Part shown: in pieces, positions 21,028-30,401 of the stretch
Numbering within the stretch: position 1 is the first letter of the stretch
Layout: every line of letters begins with the position of its first letter
NCBI GenBank assembly: GCA_946552115.1
Contig: CAMNRH010000004.1
Coordinates: 1-64,000 of the forward strand
Direction: 5' to 3'
DNA: 64,000 nt
From: an uncultured Lachnospiraceae bacterium
GTDB taxonomy: Bacteria > Bacillota > Clostridia > Lachnospirales > Lachnospiraceae
Translations under genes and position numbers: made by a program
Notes under the pieces: generated by a model
Seen by the model: the letters and a program-made list of their open reading frames with translations, nothing else
Told to the model about the DNA's origin: nothing
Databases searched by the model: none

Positions 21028-22490
21028 GCTTCTTTCGCGTCTCTTTCACAATCTGCTCTTTCAAAAACCAGTGAAGGAGGCTTTTGATTCTTTTCGCGTT
21101 TCAGTATAAAGCCCCGGCAGAAAATGTGGGTATCTAAATGCTTTGCTACCCAGCGAAGTCTGAAATAGGCGACTGACCACCCTGTGAAGGAGCCGATTAC
21201 AAGACCTGCTCCGTACCAGATTTCTGCCTGCTTCATAGCTGCCATACTTCCCAGAAGCGTGACAAAAAAGAAGCTTAACACGGTTAAAATTGCTCCGGTT
21301 AAATCATTGAAATAATATAAAAACAAAAGCGAAGCATACATCAAAAACAGAATAAAATATCCGGTCGCCAGGCAGGGATAGATTCTCATTACCTCTCCGG
21401 CAAATCCATACTGCGGCAGGAATACGATACAAAGCAGATAAATGACCACGGATATGATAAACTGCACACGCACCAGATTCATCAGTTCATTCCCGAGCTG
21501 ACGGAACATACGGCTTTTTGTATTCTCAATATCTATCTTTTTCCCGCCGATGACTGCCTCCGAATAAAGACGGTATTTTTCACGGAAATGCATTTCCATG
21601 TGCGTGACAAAAATAACGGTAGCAGATATATTTGTAAACATAGCGAGACAGGTTGCCATATCATAAGATTGATTAAATACAAAGCTGTCGGCGACAATTC
21701 TTCTGGCATCAGCCGTCCAAAATACAAAATTATGTATGTACAGGCCAAAGGTGTAAAAGAAGTTTGTAATCACCAGCTGCCAGTATTTTACAAAATATTC
21801 CAGTATCGGTTTGTACCGATTGCTGTTTCCTCTAAAATATCTTTTTACGGCGGTAAATTCCAGTATTGCTGTCAGTAAGAAACCTGCCGCGAGAGAAAAC
21901 AGCATACTCTCTGTCGTTTCCCATCGGCACCTGGTTCGCAGAACCCATGCAAGAAGAAATGCAATTACGATTCCGATAAAGAAAAAAAGAGAGATTCGCT
22001 CATAATCCTTACAAATAGAAAGAAAAATCATAGAATAAATAATGAATATGAGCGAAATATATGCACAAAATCCGATAAAGGAGAAAAACACACTTACTCC
22101 GCCTCTAAAATGCTCCCACAGACAAAAGGGAATTCCAAGCAGACATCCGGGTACTAATGTCATGACCAGCCCCAGATAGTAACAGGGGAGGATATCCGGA
22201 AAACGCTCTTCGTAAATCGCATCCTGCATATATTTCGATAATACGGCGTTAAATGGAGAAACAACCAGGAATGCAAAAATGAAAATATACAGTATCGTAC
22301 AGGAAAATAATTCCCGCTTCAGATAGGGCTCGTCGGCAAGTCCGAATATGTTTCCCATCAATAGAATGCCGATAATAATAATTAATATCGGAGCGATTGT
22401 AATAACGACGCTATAGGTAAATCCGGCAATATCTGCTGCAATGGATTTCTTTTGAAAAAAACGGTTTAGCTTGATTCCTATGCCTGCCAT
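21024..22490 (-). CDS. pelG: PelG-like polytopic exopolysaccharide export protein
   Basis: MAGIGIKLNRFFQKKSIAADIAGFTYSVVITIAPI; multi-TM; directly follows pelF. Confidence 0.9.
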   Translation of the reverse strand: MAGIGIKLNRFFQKKSIAADIAGFTYSVVITIAPILIIIIGILLMGNIFGLADEPYLKRELFSCTILYIFIFAFLVVSPFNAVLSKYMQDAIYEERFPDILPCYYLGLVMTLVPGCLLGIPFCLWEHFRGGVSVFFSFIGFCAYISLIFIIYSMIFLSICKDYERISLFFFIGIVIAFLLAWVLRTRCRWETTESMLFSLAAGFLLTAILEFTAVKRYFRGNSNRYKPILEYFVKYWQLVITNFFYTFGLYIHNFVFWTADARRIVADSFVFNQSYDMATCLAMFTNISATVIFVTHMEMHFREKYRLYSEAVIGGKKIDIENTKSRMFRQLGNELMNLVRVQFIISVVIYLLCIVFLPQYGFAGEVMRIYPCLATGYFILFLMYASLLFLYYFNDLTGAILTVLSFFFVTLLGSMAAMKQAEIWYGAGLVIGSFTGWSVAYFRLRWVAKHLDTHIFCRGFILKREKNQKPPSLVFERADCERDAKEA

Positions 22491-23941
22491 GATGCTTCTT
22501 CTCCCTCCACTTCTCCATTAAATGATATCTGCATTTCGTCGGCGAAGCTCTGATAAATGCTTCGGTAAGCTTCCTGCATTTGCGCAAACTGATAACCGGC
22601 TCTTACCCTTCTATAGCCATTTTCGCCCATTTGCTTACGCATTGTTTCATCATCAGCCAGTAAAAGCATTGCCTGTGCGATTTCTTCTACGTGCATAATC
22701 CGTGTGACAATCCCTGCCGGACCGTAGTCGTCATTTTCGCCAAGTATCAGTCCGCGGCAATTTCCCACATCGGTAGCAATGACAGGCTTATGCGATGCAA
22801 AGCTTTCCAGAATTGTAAGGGGCTGGCCTTCACTGATACTGGTCAGAATTGTCATATCCATCCTTCCGTAGTATTCTCTGACGTTGACCCGGCCCGTGAA
22901 TATTACGTCCGAAACACCCATTACATGCACCAGCTCAAAGCAATCCTGAGCGTATTCATTTTCTTCCCAATCGCCCATAATCCAAAGCTTCAGATTGGGC
23001 CTGGTTTCTTTTGCAAATCCAAATGCCTGGATTAAGGTCATAATATCCTTAATCGGGGCAATACGCAGTACGGCGCCGATGTTGATGCTCCCTTTGTCTT
23101 CCGCTGATTTTCCCTGAATATCCTGAAAGGTATCCACACGGATACCGTTGGATACAATCCTGATTTTTTCCGCGGGACATCCTAATTCTATCTGCAGCTC
23201 TTTTGCGTGCCTGTACAGGCTGGTAATGATATCTGCGCTGTTATAGGCAAGCGTTGACATTTTTTTAAATTGGTCAATCCATATATTTTTATAGATCCCC
23301 TGTACCCATTTTGCTTTAATCAGTTCTTCTTCACGTTCACGGGTATAAACGCCATGTTCAGATATCAAAAGGCGTCCTCCGTGAAAATATTTCGCCATAC
23401 TTCCCAATACTCCCGCATAGCCGGTACATGTACAATGGTACACGTCTGCCTGTGGAATCTCCATTTTCAGAGCAATAAATAACGGCAGATAAATCGAGCG
23501 CAGCATCCATAAAAAATCAACAAAAACCATTTGATTATAGCCTAGCTGGTAATATTCCGTGACAGCGTTAAAGAAATCCTCTCCCATTAACACATCATTT
23601 AATGAGATGTTTTTTTTGTGAAAATAGTCAAATAACGGTTCCCATTTAATTTGCTGTCCCAGCATCAGACTGATCAGGGCCTGATATTCGGTCTTGTTCA
23701 TCCGCGATTTTTTTCTGTTTCGTTTCTGACTCCAATCAGAATCATTTAAATACAGTTCATATATCCCGGATACATTTTCCGGCAGCTCGTATACATATTT
23801 TCCGCGCAGGGAACGATCTGCTACAATTGTCAGAATGATAAACTCCTGCTTTGGGTAAGAATGTATCAGGCCATGTATCCACTGGGATACCCCGCCTATC
23901 ATATAGGGGTAGCATCCCTCCGCTATTATGCAAATTTTCAT
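22478..23941 (-). CDS. pelF: PelF-like GT4 glycosyltransferase
   Basis: IIAEGCYPYMIGGVSQWIHGLI, TSISEGQPLTILESFA, TDVGNCRGLI. Confidence 0.95.
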   Translation of the reverse strand: MKICIIAEGCYPYMIGGVSQWIHGLIHSYPKQEFIILTIVADRSLRGKYVYELPENVSGIYELYLNDSDWSQKRNRKKSRMNKTEYQALISLMLGQQIKWEPLFDYFHKKNISLNDVLMGEDFFNAVTEYYQLGYNQMVFVDFLWMLRSIYLPLFIALKMEIPQADVYHCTCTGYAGVLGSMAKYFHGGRLLISEHGVYTREREEELIKAKWVQGIYKNIWIDQFKKMSTLAYNSADIITSLYRHAKELQIELGCPAEKIRIVSNGIRVDTFQDIQGKSAEDKGSINIGAVLRIAPIKDIMTLIQAFGFAKETRPNLKLWIMGDWEENEYAQDCFELVHVMGVSDVIFTGRVNVREYYGRMDMTILTSISEGQPLTILESFASHKPVIATDVGNCRGLILGENDDYGPAGIVTRIMHVEEIAQAMLLLADDETMRKQMGENGYRRVRAGYQFAQMQEAYRSIYQSFADEMQISFNGEVEGEEASWQA

Positions 23942-23964
23942 TTTATTCCTTCCTTTTCCCTGAT

Positions 23965-25764
23965 TTAAAGCTCAATAACAACATGTGCATGATCCGCCTC
24001 AATCAGATACGCATTCTTCTCCAGCATTGTAAAATCGCCGCCCTCAATATGGCTGATTCGTTCTCCGTCTGTTCTTAAAATAAACCATGCAGGTGTTACG
24101 GCGCCGTTGAAATCCAGCAAAATGGTATTTCCTTCTCTTTTTTCCGTGTAATCAAGCGCGAGGAAATTGCGGATTCTCTGGTCGCACTCAGACACGGTTG
24201 TTCCTGAGAATGTATGAAAATGCTCCCAGGAGGCCTTAATATTTGTACTGAAATCGGAAATGATTTTTTCTATATCATCCTCGGAACTCTTCGGATAGGC
24301 TGCACGGCTTAAATCCAATCCGACACTGCTGTATCCCAATGCGGTTTCGATGGCTCTGATTCGGAAATCCGTCCGAAAAGTATGACGGGCGCCGTCAGAG
24401 AGAATGCTTTGTTTTGTGACATAATCAGACTGATATCCGATAATTTCGCTGTCTTTATCATAATCTGTAACAACAGTCCGTATTGCTCCCAGCATGCTAT
24501 CCTGCAATGTGGCCTCCAGCTCTGTATCTGTTAGTTTTCCGGCATAAAAAGAGGTGAATTTATAACTCGGAAGAGAGTCCCTGACAAAGTGTTCATCCTC
24601 ATCTAATTTTTGCCCGATTAATGTATCTGAAATGCTGTCTCCGGATAATCCGGCTTCAGCGCTTTGTTCTTTCAGACGTTTCATGTAAAATTCCAGCTCC
24701 GACCGGCTCGGGAAAATATCGCTCCCATAATCATATCTTGGGGCAAGCATGCAGGTGAGGCCAAGTGTGTTTCTCCGGTAAACCGATATTACCGCCGGCC
24801 ATGCAATATTCCGAAACATCTGCGACATTGACTGTCCATACCGCTTTTGCATCTCTTCCTCATTTTCCGACGCCATTCCGGGATAGTTTGTAACAATCAT
24901 ATTCTGGGCGTTTACAACAGGATATAATTCGTATCCTGTTGATTTCGCTTTCATTGCTGACAACAGTCCCAGCCCTGTGGCATCCTCCATATAATCGCCG
25001 TTTACCGCAAATACCTGTGCGTTATCATAGCTTTTTCTCCAGATGACCGGCGGATAATCCTTTGCATCCATTTCTTTTTCTGGAATTCCCAGCATATATA
25101 CTTCTGTATTGGCGGAAAGCGAATACCATGGGAAGCTAAGCTCCATGTCCTGTTTTTTTTCGGCTTCTTCTTCTGCCCGATATACGGCTTCCCCGCCTAA
25201 GAAAAAGCCTTCATATAAATGAATTCCTTCTACGGTTGTCTCCTCTTTTCGCACCTCTTTAATTCCCAAAAGCTTTCTAAGCTTCTGACTTTCCTTTATA
25301 ACGGATACGTCCGGAAGATTACAAAAGACGAGGTCCGTTCCCTGCTCTATACACTGCTTCAGAATATCGCATGTATTTGACTGCTCCCAGTCTGTGTACT
25401 TTGCATCTATCACAAGCATGGCAGGGGAACCCTGCCCGGCAGCTTCCGCATATTCTGAGGCCGTATGATAGACGTCCAGATCCCGTTTTGTATAATTGGC
25501 CCAGTTATGGACGACCATGCTGCCGGCTTTATTTGTATCTCCGATGTATACGACTTTTTCCCGGGAATTTCCGGAAATATGTTCCGTTTTTTCATGCCCT
25601 GCCCTGTAGGCGCTTTCACGGCCGGCTAATTCTTCCTTTTTCCGGACATAAGAATTTTCTTCATATCCGTTCCAGCTTTCCAATACTGCGTTTGTAAACT
25701 GAAACAGAAAAAATACAATAAACATTACCACTGTAATTGCAAAATAATTTCTGCGTGATACCAT
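23965..25764 (-). CDS. PelA-position protein (DUF2194-like; putative PelA deacetylase-type component)
   Basis: N-terminal TM anchor, long extracytoplasmic domain; occupies the PelA position in the D-E-A-F-G order; family name from memory. Confidence 0.7.
   Translation of the reverse strand: MVSRRNYFAITVVMFIVFFLFQFTNAVLESWNGYEENSYVRKKEELAGRESAYRAGHEKTEHISGNSREKVVYIGDTNKAGSMVVHNWANYTKRDLDVYHTASEYAEAAGQGSPAMLVIDAKYTDWEQSNTCDILKQCIEQGTDLVFCNLPDVSVIKESQKLRKLLGIKEVRKEETTVEGIHLYEGFFLGGEAVYRAEEEAEKKQDMELSFPWYSLSANTEVYMLGIPEKEMDAKDYPPVIWRKSYDNAQVFAVNGDYMEDATGLGLLSAMKAKSTGYELYPVVNAQNMIVTNYPGMASENEEEMQKRYGQSMSQMFRNIAWPAVISVYRRNTLGLTCMLAPRYDYGSDIFPSRSELEFYMKRLKEQSAEAGLSGDSISDTLIGQKLDEDEHFVRDSLPSYKFTSFYAGKLTDTELEATLQDSMLGAIRTVVTDYDKDSEIIGYQSDYVTKQSILSDGARHTFRTDFRIRAIETALGYSSVGLDLSRAAYPKSSEDDIEKIISDFSTNIKASWEHFHTFSGTTVSECDQRIRNFLALDYTEKREGNTILLDFNGAVTPAWFILRTDGERISHIEGGDFTMLEKNAYLIEADHAHVVIEL
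25190..25287 (-). repeat. 98-bp tract identical (inverted) to 34002-34099
   Basis: Base-by-base comparison of the reverse complement with the right PelA-like gene. Confidence 0.93.
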
Positions 25765-25777
25765 TCTCGTTTTCTCC

Positions 25778-26734
25778 TCAGCTGAAAATACGAATCATTT
25801 CCAGCGTTTCATTATCAATAACTATTTCGGTTTTTTTCAAAGCATTGAGCGTCTGAAAGAAAGCATTTCTGTCTTTTGTCATAAAATACAGCTTTAACCG
25901 GCAGGTATATGTACAAAGCTCCTCCGGATACTGTCCGGCGAGACGCCGGCACCATTTTTCCGTGCTTTCAAATTCCTCGGTTTCCAGCAATCTCAGGCAT
26001 ACGTATTCATATCTTTTGGCAGTGAGAACAGATGCGTCTTTTTCATAGAGAGTATTAGCGGTTTCCTCCATCATCCGGACAAAACCGTTCTGCTCCAGCT
26101 GTGTAAATATTTTCTGTTCCAGATATTCATTCATATAATCAATCAAATTTTCTCCGCATTCTGTATTTTCATGATTATTAAGAAAGTCCGCGTACATTTT
26201 CCTTACATTCATGCGGAACTCATTTAATTTATCGCTCAGTATGGAGGCCGCATAGTGAGCCGTTTCAGAGTCGTCGGCGTCAAGCGCCATAGCAATGGAG
26301 GAAAGGGAACCTTTCGTCTCGCCTCTGATAATGCTCATCATCGCTGTCCGCAGACTCTTTTTATCATTCACGGCAAGTGCTTCTTCCACCGGTATTATGT
26401 TTCGCTCCTGTTCCTCGTTTGCCCTTACCTGCGTTTCGACACGCTCCTTACTAAAGGAGACATCCTCCAGATCGACGCTGAACCGGAAAAATGTCAGATA
26501 AAAAAGATGAGAGGTGAAAAAGAACAGAGGTCCGACTACCGGACAGAAAACCATCACGCAAAAACGAAGCAGATAGGTTCGTCTGTTATCCTGAAAGAGC
26601 TTTGCATTCTCATTCTTTTTTATTGTTTTTGCCGCCGCCGCAAATAGAACCCCATAAATGAGATAAAGCATGGATGCCGCTAAATTAACGATAAATATGA
26701 TTAGAAAAATATTTTCTTCTCCTGTTAATGTCAT
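25778..26734 (-). CDS. pelE: PelE-like inner membrane protein
   Basis: Two N-terminal TM helices plus helical-repeat C-terminus, overlaps pelD stop; paralog 32579-33520. Confidence 0.85.
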   Translation of the reverse strand: MTLTGEENIFLIIFIVNLAASMLYLIYGVLFAAAAKTIKKNENAKLFQDNRRTYLLRFCVMVFCPVVGPLFFFTSHLFYLTFFRFSVDLEDVSFSKERVETQVRANEEQERNIIPVEEALAVNDKKSLRTAMMSIIRGETKGSLSSIAMALDADDSETAHYAASILSDKLNEFRMNVRKMYADFLNNHENTECGENLIDYMNEYLEQKIFTQLEQNGFVRMMEETANTLYEKDASVLTAKRYEYVCLRLLETEEFESTEKWCRRLAGQYPEELCTYTCRLKLYFMTKDRNAFFQTLNALKKTEIVIDNETLEMIRIFS

Positions 26735-28911
26735 ACATCCGCCTCCCTCAGCAGGCTTTCGTATCCGGCGAGACGGAACCGCTCAATAACGCCTGTCACA
26801 TTCGCCTCATTTGTATTAGAAAGCAATACGTATAATTTTCCGTTTTCCAGTATGCCGAGATAATCGGTTGTTCTTATGTAGCTGCCGAGTATATCTGCCG
26901 CTCTGGCAAGGTCTTCATATGTTGTCTGTATCTCCAGCAGAGCACATTCGGTCAGATTTTCATGTTTGGCTTTAAAGAAAGCAATTACCAGGTTTGTAAA
27001 GGCTGTTTCGTTCAGTATATTTGTGCCTTCTATATAACGCTCGTGCCTGAGGCTTTCCAGATAACGGCTTGCACGTATAGAAGCGCTTTGAATTAATGTC
27101 CCTATAATTTTCAGCCGGTTTGTTTCCGCCAATGTCATACGCTGCCACGGGATTCCCCACAGCATCAGAATAAGCTGAAGCTTTCCTTCCGACGCCATAG
27201 CGCTGGCCATCAATGGCATATGCTCTGCCATTGTTTTATTGATATATACTCTTCCCTCTCTAAGATCGTTATACATTTCTTCCATATCGGTATAGCGAAT
27301 AGAGCTTCCAAGCTTTCTTGCATCCGCGGAAGTTGCCGAATATAACCTTGCATAGTCGTCGTTTACTACAAGATAAACCGCGACATCCCGGCTGTTCATT
27401 AATTGCCCTACCACTCGTGCAGCATAGAACAGTACTTCCTCCGAACCGTATTGCTCTAACTGTGATGTAATTTCATAAATTTTCCCGAGACTGTCTTTCT
27501 GATTTACAAGCTGTGCTTCAAAATTTTGTTTCATACGTACGTTACTGTTGTTAATTTCCGAAATGCCCTCTATTTTCTCGTAAAGATGCCGGACCTCCTC
27601 GTCATTGTCCTCACGGACATGACGGAGATGGTCGCGCATATAGCCTACAGCCATTCCCACGATAAAAAGCTGAGCCATCCACACATATGTATTGTAATCT
27701 AAGAGCACCTCGTAACCGCTGCGGAGATAGGATTGCTGAAAACAGTATCCGAGGATTGCCAAAAGGGCAGAAAAAATTGCCTGCTGCTGTCCGTGTACAA
27801 TTGCAAATAACAAAACATACAGCAAGTAAAAATCCAGCTTATTGAAATACAGGCTTCCCACCGTCTGTTCGTTCAGGAAAAAGAACAGGGCAAAACAAAT
27901 AAGACTCTCAATAAAAGGAAGCAGGGTTTTAAAAATCACCTTAATGTTATGCCATGCTTTCCCTTTCCAATTGCCCCCGGCCTCGTTGTCCTTTAAGAAT
28001 GTTTCACTGTGCATTTTCATGAACTGGACAATTTTTCCAACCCCGTCCTCATAATGATGAAATATTTTCTGCCCGAATTCGTTTTGAAAGCGGTGTCCGT
28101 CTAATATTTTTCGCTGGTTCTCACCTGCAGAATGGTCAACAAGCGTAATATTTCCGCCCATTTTTCTTTTTATAATTTCCGCAAGCTGTATTTCGGTAAT
28201 CGCTTCCATAGATGAAATGTGATAGCAGGAATAATCCGTATCTTTCTTTTCAATCACCTTGTAAATCAGCTCCACCGCATCGTTTAAATAAAGCATGGAA
28301 AACTTCTTTTTACCGCTTGCAGAAATCTTTCCTGTTTTTAATGCTTTCAGGCACATTTCGAAGCACGGGTCGCCGTCCGACTGGCCTCTTTCCGGAATAT
28401 GGTAAATATGATCCAAACGCAAAATAATTGTATTCACTCCCTGTATCTCCCGGTAGTTGCTGCAGAGGGCTTCTCCCTGCGATACAGCCGGAGCCTTAAA
28501 GCCTCTTGCCGCAACGGCTGTTTCCTCTGAAATATCATCCGCATAGGAACCGTCAAAAACCTCCTGGGAGGATAAATAGATAAATTTTCCAGAGCTGAAC
28601 ATAGAATATGATGATAAAATATTAACCATAGCCGTCGTATAGCGCAGCGCTTCCGCCTGACCGTTATATTTCCAGTCAAATCCCGTATCATATGCGCCCG
28701 TAAACAGTACGGCGTCCGGTCTGACGCTCTCTATAATGTCTTTTACATTGCTGTCTGTATAAGAAAAATTATAGGTTTCAAATACGTGCGCTCTTGCAAT
28801 CTTTTTCTTTTTTTGTCCGGTAAGCCAGTATATACGATGGTTGCTTTTATTTAGCTTAATTATTATGGCATTTACCAGTCTGCTGTCGTCGCCAATTAAT
28901 AATATATTCAT
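26731..28911 (-). CDS. pelD: PelD-like c-di-GMP receptor: N-terminal degenerate SDR/epimerase, TM helices, GAF-like, degenerate GGDEF with RxxD I-site
   Basis: SDR-like start MNILLIGDDSRLVNAI; TM block; C-terminus YIRTTDYLGILENGKLYVLL (RxxD, 5 residues, ENGKL in place of GGDEF). Confidence 0.9.
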   Translation of the reverse strand: MNILLIGDDSRLVNAIIIKLNKSNHRIYWLTGQKKKKIARAHVFETYNFSYTDSNVKDIIESVRPDAVLFTGAYDTGFDWKYNGQAEALRYTTAMVNILSSYSMFSSGKFIYLSSQEVFDGSYADDISEETAVAARGFKAPAVSQGEALCSNYREIQGVNTIILRLDHIYHIPERGQSDGDPCFEMCLKALKTGKISASGKKKFSMLYLNDAVELIYKVIEKKDTDYSCYHISSMEAITEIQLAEIIKRKMGGNITLVDHSAGENQRKILDGHRFQNEFGQKIFHHYEDGVGKIVQFMKMHSETFLKDNEAGGNWKGKAWHNIKVIFKTLLPFIESLICFALFFFLNEQTVGSLYFNKLDFYLLYVLLFAIVHGQQQAIFSALLAILGYCFQQSYLRSGYEVLLDYNTYVWMAQLFIVGMAVGYMRDHLRHVREDNDEEVRHLYEKIEGISEINNSNVRMKQNFEAQLVNQKDSLGKIYEITSQLEQYGSEEVLFYAARVVGQLMNSRDVAVYLVVNDDYARLYSATSADARKLGSSIRYTDMEEMYNDLREGRVYINKTMAEHMPLMASAMASEGKLQLILMLWGIPWQRMTLAETNRLKIIGTLIQSASIRASRYLESLRHERYIEGTNILNETAFTNLVIAFFKAKHENLTECALLEIQTTYEDLARAADILGSYIRTTDYLGILENGKLYVLLSNTNEANVTGVIERFRLAGYESLLREADV

Positions 28912-28940
28912 ATTTTTCTGCCATCCTTTTCTTTATTTTG

Positions 28941-28967
28941 TTTCGCAATAGAATTCCTATTACGAAA
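28941..28967 (+). repeat. Left inverted recombination site (IRL): TTTCGCAATAG-AATTC-CTATTACGAAA
   Basis: Inverted match to 30331-30357 with one mismatch (A at 28962); internally palindromic arms. Confidence 0.95.
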
Positions 28968-28998
28968 TCAACGCTATCATTCAACCGTCTCGTAATTA

Positions 28999-29028
28999 AT
29001 GTTACTATATAAAGCTAAAGTTTGTCAA
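28999..29028 (-). promoter_or_regulatory. Sigma-A-like promoter TTGACA-N18-TAACAT, outward toward left pelD
   Basis: -35 at 29023-29028, -10 at 28999-29004 on the minus strand. Confidence 0.6.
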
Positions 29029-29110
29029 TTAAGATAACAGTAATTTCTACTGATTTTTGCCTCGCAAAAACGAAACACTGCCTTTTACAGGTATTTTCAG
29101 TCAGAAATTT

Positions 29111-29132
29111 TAAGCCGTCAAATAAGCCGTCA
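29111..29132 (+). repeat. Direct repeats TAAGCCGTCA x2; candidate arm-type recombinase binding sites
   Basis: TAAGCCGTCA at 29111-29120 and 29123-29132, same motif at 30266-30275. Confidence 0.7.
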
Positions 29133-29149
29133 GAACAGGAGGAACTATT

Positions 29150-30268
29150 ATGGCAAGAAGAGGAGAAAATATTTATTTCAGAAAGGACGGACGCTGGGAA
29201 GGGCGTTACATTAAAAGCCGTGACTTAAACGGAAAAGCAAGGTTCGGTTCCGTTTACGGAAAGCATTACCAGGAGGTCAAAAAAAAGCTTGTTATCATTA
29301 AATCCGAGCTGTATCAAAGTGATTTCATTCCTGTTATACATGGAAACGGAAGCTTTGAAGACTGGGCGGACTACTGGCTGGAAATATTGGTATCCCCCTA
29401 CGTCAAACCGGAAACCTGTTCGGGCTACCGCCGAAGCCTGAATAAACACATTTATCCGGCATTAGGCAGAATGAATATACGTGAAATTGAGCCGCGGCAT
29501 ATCCAGGATATGGTTTTGGCTCTCCAGAAAAAACTGGCAGCCACAACCTTAAGGGGTATTTGCCGTCTTCTGAAAAGTATTTTCAATGCCGCCTGTGAAA
29601 AAAGCGTTTTATTCCATAATCCATATCAGGATATTCGTGTTCCCAAAGCAGGAAAGCGTCCGCCCCGGGTACTCACATGCCTGGAGCAGGAAAAGCTGGA
29701 AAGGAATGCACTGACGAATAATGAGCTGGAATATCTGATGTGTCTGTACACGGGAATCCGTGTCGGTGAGCTTTGCGCGCTCAGATGGCAGGATGTGGAC
29801 CTCGAAAATTCTATTCTTCATATCCGGCATTCCATTCAGCGCATTCCGTCAGATTCCGGCTTACGCAGGACACAGCTTATTTTAGGGACTCCAAAGTCGG
29901 AATCCTCCGTGCGGGATATTCCCATTCCTGAATTTCTCGGCATGCTCCTCCGGGAGAAAAGGATATTGGAAAAGACAGACGCGAAAGATCAGCTTTTTAA
30001 AGGTGTCAAGGGAGGTTATCTGGATCCCCGGACAATGCAGCAAAGAATTTCAAAGCTTGGAAAACAGCTCGGAATAAGCGGAGTTCACATGCATACGCTC
30101 CGCCATACCTTTGCCACAAGATGTCTGGAGCAGGGAATCCCGTATGAGATACTGTGCGAATTTCTGGGGCATTCCTCGCCGCAGATTACCTTGCGCCATT
30201 ATGCTCACTGTACGCCGGAAACAAAGCGGAAAAATATGGAATTCCTGAATTCAATCTTTCTTTTATAA
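29150..30268 (+). CDS. Tyrosine recombinase/integrase with N-terminal arm-binding-like domain
   Basis: N-terminal IYFRKDGRWEGRYI; catalytic R in TGIRVGELCALRW, HTLRHTFATR, LGHSSPQITLRHYAH; RBS AGGAGG upstream. Confidence 0.97.
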   Translation: MARRGENIYFRKDGRWEGRYIKSRDLNGKARFGSVYGKHYQEVKKKLVIIKSELYQSDFIPVIHGNGSFEDWADYWLEILVSPYVKPETCSGYRRSLNKHIYPALGRMNIREIEPRHIQDMVLALQKKLAATTLRGICRLLKSIFNAACEKSVLFHNPYQDIRVPKAGKRPPRVLTCLEQEKLERNALTNNELEYLMCLYTGIRVGELCALRWQDVDLENSILHIRHSIQRIPSDSGLRRTQLILGTPKSESSVRDIPIPEFLGMLLREKRILEKTDAKDQLFKGVKGGYLDPRTMQQRISKLGKQLGISGVHMHTLRHTFATRCLEQGIPYEILCEFLGHSSPQITLRHYAHCTPETKRKNMEFLNSIFLL

Positions 30269-30285
30269 GCCGTCATAAAGCGTCA
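30266..30285 (+). repeat. Direct repeats TAAGCCGTCA/TAAAGCGTCA; candidate arm-type sites
   Basis: Same motif as 29111-29132, overlapping the recombinase stop codon. Confidence 0.65.
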
Positions 30286-30330
30286 TCATATTTTCTTAAT
30301 TTCCCCATAATATCAACGAATTGTAAATTG

Positions 30331-30357
30331 TTTCGCAATAGGAATTCTATTGCGAAA
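30331..30357 (+). repeat. Right inverted recombination site (IRR): TTTCGCAATAG-GAATT-CTATTGCGAAA
   Basis: Inverted copy of IRL; perfect 11-bp arms; spacer is the reverse complement of the IRL spacer. Confidence 0.95.
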
Positions 30358-30401
30358 TTTTCGTGTAATTCCGAAAAAAATGAGGAGGATGACGGAGAAT
30401 A

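Larger units (their letters stand above)
28941..30357. mobile_element. Putative invertible DNA cassette encoding its own tyrosine recombinase
   Basis: Recombinase ORF and outward promoter bounded by inverted 27-bp sites with asymmetric spacers. Confidence 0.85.

Noticed and set aside
29150-30268. Recombinase as the remnant of a prophage or integrative element
   Set aside because: No phage, relaxase, excisionase or conjugation genes nearby. The flanking sites are inverted rather than direct, which fits inversion, not integration/excision.
30269-30330. Second outward promoter toward right pelD
   Set aside because: A CATAAT-like -10 exists but no acceptable -35 at proper spacing; not supportable from sequence alone.
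30331-30360. IRR as a dedicated Rho-independent terminator
   Set aside because: The stem is AT-rich with a short T run, and the same sequence exists inverted at IRL without a T tract. A recombination site explains it better.
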